Below, piece after piece: positions 7,815-12,887 of a stretch of 12,887 bases of DNA (the first letter of the stretch is position 1; each line of letters begins with the position of its first letter). The notes beneath the pieces are model-generated. The model searched no databases and was not told the DNA's origin. It was given only the letters and a program-made list of their open reading frames with translations. The stretch is from Mycoemilia scoparia. Lineage: Eukaryota > Kickxellomycota > Kickxellomycetes > Kickxellales > Kickxellaceae. Where the stretch lies: NCBI GenBank assembly GCA_027575805.1, contig JANBPU010000402.1:1-12887 (forward strand). Reading direction: 5' to 3'. Made by a program: the position numbers and the translations under genes.

Positions 7815-10528
7815 TTCTGGTCTATCGGTCAGAAATATTAAGAAATACCCATGAAGACGTCGAAAATATCGGCAAAGATTATATTCGTGGTCACACCTAT
7901 GGTCGTTATGACAATTCTGTCACTGATAGTGCATTACTACGCCAATATGGAATTGGCTCCATAAACTTTGACGAAGCTGATTATAACAATGCCAATGAAG
8001 AAAAAAGAAATAGCTATTATCATAACGTTGTTCGACACAACAGCACTAAAGATCAAAAACATAAAACACTGCCAACCAATTTCATTGCTTCTCCAACATC
8101 GTCTTTACAAACCGCCAGAAACTCACCACATAGCAGTGACGGCCACCAGCAAGACCATAATAACCGGATCCAGGTCATGGTTGAAGGGCCCGATAATAAA
8201 AGCATCAGCAAAATTGCTAATATTAATAATATCAGTAGTAGTGGTATTTCTGTTCACCGCTCATCAGTGGTTGTTCCTCGTCATCCTCGTGGCCGCGAAC
8301 ACCTATTCAACTCTTCATCTTCTTTGGGATCATCTTCGTCTTCGACCTGTGGTGATAATGATGACGATGATAATAGTACCATTCACCACATAAATTCTAT
8401 TGAATCTGTCAACAACAGCTCCCAGGCTGCTGCCGCTGCCGCTAATAGAAATAACGCTGACAATGAGTGTTTGATGGTTCGGTATCCTCACAAGATGTTA
8501 AGGCATAGTCGTAGTGAAAGTATCCGCAAGACATTTATGAGCCATGTTATTGAATGTGATGGTTCTTCTGAACATCCTATGGCACTATCGAATGATTCCA
8601 ATAAAAGAGGACATGTTCATTTCAATGTTTCTAATGCTAACAACAACAACAACAACAACCAACATTACTGTAGCCAATATCCCAGATCTTGCATTATACC
8701 GGTTCACGACAGTTCTATACAACCTGACTCCACAATATCAACAACATCTTCATCAAAGCAAAGCAAGTATTATAGTTGCTATGAACCATTCCAAACCTCA
8801 ATTGCATCTATAACCACTCCACCAACCCGTGGTAATAATCACAAGTATCGTCAGAATGTCTGTAGTTTGTTTTCGGGATTACCTTCACCAATCTTCGAAA
8901 AAGATAGCCACCACCACCAAGACCTTGATAACAATTACGAAGGAATGGATGATTCGTTTTATATAAACTTTGATGACATTGGTAACGATTTAGAACCACA
9001 AAGTCTGGGCACATTGGACCATCATCAGGGTCATGATAATATCATCATCAATAGAACTAGTAGCAGCGTTGGTGGTAATAAGGCTTCGACTATCGATTAT
9101 CTCTACAATACGCTTACTACCAACACTTCAACTACCATTTCAACAGGTTGCTGTAATTCTAAACGACAAAGCTATCTTGGTAGTCTATATAATGGAAATA
9201 CCAGTGACAGCAACACAAATAGTAATGAGTTACCAGGAATCGATAAGACTAACTTGAATTTTGGTCAATCTAATCAAGATATTGATACAAATTCACAAAG
9301 TTCCATTATCGAAATAATCGATGACTACACCGATAATAATAATAACAATAGTTATAGTAGTAACAGTTACAGTGGCGAGGAAAATTATTCTTCGATTGCT
9401 TTACAGACAGTTCCTTATAAAATTCCACTTTCAAATTCACCAAAACAAAGCAGCCTTAGACCAATAGTAGTAGGAATAGTAGCACCACCACCACCACACG
9501 GACAAAATATGATGAAATCATCTCGTTCATTTGTTGAATGCTCATTTGGTTCACTTCCTTCTTTAAACGCTTCAAGGATACTTAACAAGCATATACCACA
9601 ATCAACAAATGTCAGCGAAGATGAAGACAATACTTCTGACAGTGATGATGGTGAAGGTAGTTTGATGAATAAACCCGAATTGAAATTTGACAAAAAGAAA
9701 ATTTGTGATTCAACGATATTTCCTTCATCAATATCCAATTCCACCATGAGTTGCACTACTACTACTGCTACTACTGGTGATAGTAATGATTGTGAGAATA
9801 GTTGGAGACTAAAATCCAAACATAACAGTTCTAATCATCGTCGTGACCACCACCATCATTCTTTGTTAACAGCTCCTTCTTTTTCTTCAACTTCAACTTC
9901 ATCGTCATCATCTCTTTCAGATCCCAAAGCACGTAGAGCAACAGTTTCAAATACCAAAGGCATCAACAACGGCAATAGAGGAGGCATGTCTAGCAGTAGA
10001 TGTTGCAAAAAAAGAAGTAGCTTCTTTTTAAGTGGCATTCAATTTGATCAAGTCATAAACAAATTGGCTTCTTATTCATCGTCTGATTTGGGCTATGATC
10101 CTATGGCATCCCAAACTACACTTACCAAACCAAACCACCACCACCCCAACACCACCAACGACGAGAATATCAGCCATAACTCGACTTATTATAAACTGTT
10201 TAATGAGCATGTTCCTAAGCGAGACCAAGGCTATTATGTCGACACCGATAATGATAATGATAATGAAAGTGGGAGTGATATTGTCGATAGTTATTATTTT
10301 GATACAAACGAGCTTACAACCAAGAGTAACAACTCCAATAATGACCATGATGAAGAGAAGGAGACGAAAAGAAAAGAACAGAGGAAGAGGAAGAGTAGGA
10401 GAGGTACTCGTAGACCAGAAAGTGTTTTGTTTAGTGGATTTGGGGCAATTCTTATGTCAACAACATCTTCCAGAAGTTCTCTAAATACTCTAGATAATTA
10501 CACTGTTGGCGTAAACAGTTCGAATTAA
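5987..10528 (+). CDS. Giant Asn/Ser-rich disordered protein with a transmembrane hairpin, unknown function
   Basis: The product has 1513 residues from the ATG at 5987. I do not recognise the family. Residues 1-250 are polar with Gln runs (35-41, 202-205) and an Asn run (157-165), plus a possible amphipathic patch (STISNWSISKLPGIF, 130-144). Two adjacent hydrophobic segments follow, about 257-284 and 289-312, ending in a basic stretch (GLRQIKRN, 314-321); this looks like a membrane hairpin with both long arms on one side. The rest is low complexity, with Asn, Ser, Thr, Ala, His and Asp runs. Within it are basic kinase-type sites (RRHS at 424-427, RHSRSES at 839-845), a cysteine cluster C549-M-C-C-C553 and Cys pairs at 1055-1056 and 1339-1340 that could be palmitoylated. 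A Lys/Arg block near residue 1450-1475 precedes a mildly hydrophobic tail (SVLFSGFGAILMS). Eight CTG codons were found, four of them in or beside the hairpin (259, 280, 288, 311). A scaffold or cortical role is conceivable but only inferred. Confidence 0.85.
7790..7813 (+). repeat. AAT codon repeat (poly-Asn)
   Basis: A nearly pure AAT triplet run, within about 7785-7813, encodes part of an Asn tract in the large disordered protein. The lack of synonymous AAC changes suggests recent slippage, unlike the mixed AAT/AAC run at about 6455-6481. Confidence 0.7.
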
Positions 10529-11097
10529 TAATTTATTATTATTGCTTTTTAGGTTTATATTTTTTATTGTTGTTGTGTGTGTATATATATATACATTTAT
10601 TTATTTAAATTTTTAAATTCAAATCACTATAATATTATAATTTGGTTAATTATAATCTATTTTTTATGCAACAATCGCCCCATCTAATACTTACATACAT
10701 AGATAGGTATAGAATTGGAAAACAAAAAATATTTTTGTTTATTTTTATATTTATTCGTGGCTTAGTAAGATTATTGTGAATCTTTCTCGTTCTACAAAGA
10801 GTATGATCAACAAAATGTTTATAACAAGATTGTAAGGTTTGGCACAAACATAAAATATAGCCTTTTTCGTGTATATATATATGTATATGTGAGAGAGAGT
10901 GAAATAAATAATTTGATGGGCAATTCAAAGATGATGAATAAGTAAAAGAATAGAAACGACCAATTATCCGATGAGAGTACACACAAATAGATGACCAATC
11001 ATAAGCAGTTTTATTGACAAATTGTTTAGCTTTATCTTATTTTTTGTAGGAAAAGAAAATTTATACCATACACCATATACTCTCTACTATGCAGTGC

Positions 11098-11195
11098 GAA
11101 ATTTGAAATTTGTATGATTGTGAGAGAGTGAAAATGTTTCTAAGGCTATTTAAACCCCCTTTATCCGCCCCTCCTCTCTAAATTGAAATTTGAAA
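11098..11195. promoter_or_regulatory. Two GAAATTTGAAA direct repeats upstream of the zinc protein gene
   Basis: An identical 11-mer occurs at 11098-11108 and 11185-11195, 87 bases apart. The units (GAAnnTTTGAA) recall but do not match a heat-shock element, which needs alternating GAA/TTC. They could be binding sites for an unknown factor. Confidence 0.25.
11156..11172. promoter_or_regulatory. Paired CCCCT (STRE-like) boxes
   Basis: CCCCT occurs at 11156-11160 and 11168-11172, about 320 bases before the ATG at 11489. This is the stress-response element core bound by Msn2/Msn4-type zinc fingers in S. cerevisiae. Two copies 12 bases apart in AT-rich DNA hint at stress control of the gene; the core is only five bases, so chance is possible. 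Confidence 0.3.
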
Positions 11196-11488
11196 GAATT
11201 TGCACTATTTTTACTAAGCAAATCTACTTTTGCATTTTTGTATATATATATATTTCTTTTTAATTTTTCTTTCTTCAAGAATCAGCAAATAAGCTAACTC
11301 TTGTTGCTTTGTGTATACTTGTATATCAACACTTGTATATTTATACACATAGACACACATATACACATAGACATACATTGACATAATTGTTGCTATTGAA
11401 TAGTAACCTACTTGTACCACCGCTACTAAACCTAGACAGCACTTCATTCTCGCAAAAACACTGGATATCATTTTGCTTTTCTGGAAAA

Positions 11489-11878
11489 ATGACTACTCAT
11501 CATTGTTTCGTTTGCAAGAAAAACCTTTTTATTTGCACAAAACACCAAGTAAAGTGTGAAAAGCACCAAATGAATTACTATAAACCCCATAAATTTGCTC
11601 GGCCCAATCACTGTGTAAGATGTGCTTCTGAAGCCAGGTGTTGTAGCATATGTCATAGTAAATTAGGTCCTGAAGATGAATATTGTTATAATTGTCTATG
11701 CTTGGAAAAAGAACGTAATAAAGATCGAGTTGGTGACTCTGGATTTTTCTTGAAGCCCCCAAACTCCTCTTCGTCTTCTTATTCCGACTCTTCTATTAAT
11801 TCTTCTCCTAAAAATGGAGGTAAAAATCTGCCCGAGTCGGGCAAACACGCTAAAAAAAAGAACAAGCAGAGAAAATAG
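11489..11878 (+). CDS. Small Cys/His-rich zinc-binding protein, unknown function
   Basis: The product has 129 residues. The frame is open further upstream, but the only in-frame ATG is at 11489, with an AAAA context. The N-terminal 71 residues carry paired ligands: C6-x2-C9, C16-x2-H19, C23-x2-H26, then C42-x2-C45, C52-x2-C55 and C66-x2-C69, with extra Cys at 51 and 71. This is enough for three zinc ions, perhaps in a zinc-ribbon or cross-brace fold. Residues 92-105 are Ser-rich, and the C-terminus (about 110-129) is strongly basic (KHAKKKNKQRK), suggesting nucleic-acid binding or nuclear localisation. The short Cys-x2-Cys knuckles do not match C2H2, GAL4-type, RING or LIM patterns that I can place. 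Function unknown; an RNA- or ribosome-related role is only a guess from the basic tail. Confidence 0.82.
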   Translation: MTTHHCFVCKKNLFICTKHQVKCEKHQMNYYKPHKFARPNHCVRCASEARCCSICHSKLGPEDEYCYNCLCLEKERNKDRVGDSGFFLKPPNSSSSSYSDSSINSSPKNGGKNLPESGKHAKKKNKQRK

Positions 11879-12636
11879 CAAGAGTGGCCTTAATCCATCC
11901 GTGTTATTGTGATTGCTAATCTTTACATTGTATATTTGTATTCAAACTCATGGGTAATTTACTTTTGCTCTTACAATGCCTATAAACTTGCACATTTACT
12001 TTACTGTGGATTGTTTATGGCTATGTATGTATGAAAATAATTATATAGACATTGCCTTTGTGTGAAGTTTTCAAGTATTCTCGCACAAATGCATTTTATC
12101 TTGCCCAACTATACTACTACCTTTGACAAGGAAGTTCGGGTAGGATAGAACGCCTTTTCGCCCACTTAACCACGCAACAACACTTTATTCTTGCCTGGCT
12201 ATTTGAATACAACTATACAATGATTATAGTTTCCTTTTCTTTCTCAAAAACTTTATCTAATCGTATTGAGCAAGAAAAGTGGTATTGTTATTACTTTAGG
12301 CAGTACTTACTCACTCACTCACTCCTTCATTCATTCACTTCCCCACTCTTGACGAGATTAATAGATTCATGAATTTTTAAGTTTTTTTATGGCACACAAA
12401 ATGATTACAAAAAGAAAAAAAAATTAGTTTGATAGTTTTATGTACATTATATGGGATTTTCTATATAGACTGTTTTCTTGTTTTGTTATGTGTAGAAAAC
12501 AATGAATTATATAAAAATCTAATAATTGCATTAAGCGTCGAACCTATAATTATATTATTTTGAAACTAAATTTTAGCACTTGAAAATTATATAAAATAGG
12601 AGTCAGCAGAAATATATACTCCAGAGGTTCGCATAA
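11879..12636. other. Intergenic region upstream of the PPX1-like gene
   Basis: No supportable complete gene. It holds the 3' flank of the zinc protein gene, a perfect GTATGT (12025-12030) that could be a splice donor, a TCAC/TTCA-type microsatellite at about 12309-12340 and AT-rich DNA. No ATG lies on the plus strand between about 12505 and 12775, which matters for the start of the next gene. Confidence 0.5.
12309..12340. repeat. ACTC/ATTC tetranucleotide repeat
   Basis: Tandem actc units shade into attc units, forming an imperfect tetranucleotide microsatellite in non-coding DNA. Confidence 0.75.
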
Positions 12637-12887
12637 CAGTGCAACAGGAATAACCCCTCATTTGTCAATACGCATTTAAAAAAAATAATTACAGTAGCTA
12701 CTTTCAAAACCAGCTTTACAAGCTTCATAAAATCATTTCCCGGAATAGTATCCAGACTCAACAACCCAAAAGCCTATGGCAACATCAACAGTATAACAGT
12801 CGTGCTTGGGAATGAATCTGCAGATCTCGATTCTTTGGTTTCATCGATCATATACTCCTTCGTGCTTGCACATGATATTCTGCCCTT
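12637..12887 (+). CDS. PPX1: PPX1-like exopolyphosphatase, 5' part, start unresolved
   Basis: The frame is open from just after a TAA (12634-12636) to the window end. It contains ITVVLGNESADLDSLVSS followed by IIYSF, matching the N-terminal region of S. cerevisiae Ppx1 (GNESADMDS, then a helix). Ppx1 is a DHH-family phosphoesterase that removes terminal phosphates from polyphosphate; the Asn and the two Asp residues of this block are part of the metal site. Upstream residues (FKTSFTSFIKSFPGIVSRLNN) align loosely with the yeast N-terminus and are rich in Ser, Lys, Arg and hydrophobic residues with no acidic residue, like a mitochondrial presequence. No in-frame ATG exists between the TAA and the conserved block. 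The start may be on an upstream exon (donor at 12025 joined to an AG at 12694 or 12713), or at a near-cognate codon such as ACG at 12670. The rest of the gene lies beyond the window. Confidence 0.75.

Larger units (their letters stand above)
10529..11488. other. Intergenic region, promoter of the zinc-binding protein gene
   Basis: 960 bases without a supportable gene. The first part should be the 3' UTR of the large gene (AT-rich, TG/TA runs near 10571-10594). The second part is the likely promoter of the small zinc protein: two CCCCT boxes, two copies of GAAATTTGAAA and a TA run at about 11240-11252. Confidence 0.6.

Noticed and set aside
6244..10348. Many antisense and alternate-frame open frames inside the giant gene
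   Set aside because: Poly-Leu, Val and Ile translations mirror the Asn/Ser/Asp triplet runs of the real frame.
10743..10753. TTTTATATTTA, an exact match to the S. cerevisiae ARS core
   Set aside because: The 11-mer is very AT-rich, occurs often by chance, and origin motifs differ among yeasts; no supporting B elements were identified.
11976..12024. Longer alternative first exon of PPX1 starting at the ATG at 11976
   Set aside because: It keeps phase only with the AG at 12694 and would add a hydrophobic, unconserved 16-residue leader; less plausible than the short exon, and no branch site is seen.

Overview
The window looks like a chromosomal segment of a budding yeast (Saccharomycotina). 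The reasons are AT-rich intergenic DNA, compact and mostly intronless genes, one short intron with a yeast-type donor, long Asn/Gln/Ser/Asp homopolymer tracts in the proteins, and recognisable yeast families (SSXT/SS18 domain, the YBL028C/LLP pre-60S family, exopolyphosphatase PPX1). CTG codons are rare (about 8 of roughly 85 Leu-type codons in the largest gene), as in the CTG-Ser clade (Candida/Lodderomyces-type yeasts). The two CTG codons in conserved domains give conflicting hints, so the genetic code is not settled here and proteins are described with CTG read as Leu. No rRNA, tRNA, CRISPR array or intact mobile element was seen.

Layout. 1-404: 3' flank with one copy of a degenerate dispersed repeat. 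405-1934 (-): a 509-residue acidic, low-complexity protein with an internal SSXT (SS18-like) domain, a likely SWI/SNF-associated factor. 1935-2684: intergenic, with one doubtful small ORF. 2685-3032 (-): a 115-residue protein with a signal peptide, one transmembrane segment and a KKXX tail, resembling only the C-terminal part of VOA1/Ac45. 3033-3384: a divergent promoter with a 9-bp dyad. 3385-3915 (+): a spliced YBL028C/LLP-family ribosome-biogenesis gene. 3916-5986: about 2.1 kb without a gene, holding the second repeat copy, microsatellites, a hairpin and a TATA box. 5987-10528 (+): a 1513-residue, mostly disordered Asn/Ser-rich protein with one transmembrane hairpin near the N-terminus. 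10529-11488: intergenic, with paired promoter motifs. 11489-11878 (+): a small Cys/His-rich zinc-binding protein. 11879-12636: intergenic. 12637-12887 (+): the 5' part of a PPX1-like gene, which runs off the window and has no in-frame ATG in view.

The genes do not form an operon. They are independent eukaryotic units with separate roles: chromatin, V-ATPase/ER assembly, 60S biogenesis, an unknown membrane or cortical protein, an unknown zinc protein, and polyphosphate turnover. The less ordinary points are the dispersed repeat with transition-skewed divergence, the minimal VOA1-like protein, the unassigned giant disordered membrane protein behind a very long upstream region, the uncharacterised Cys/His protein, and the unresolved start of the PPX1 homologue. 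I found no convincing new multi-gene system.
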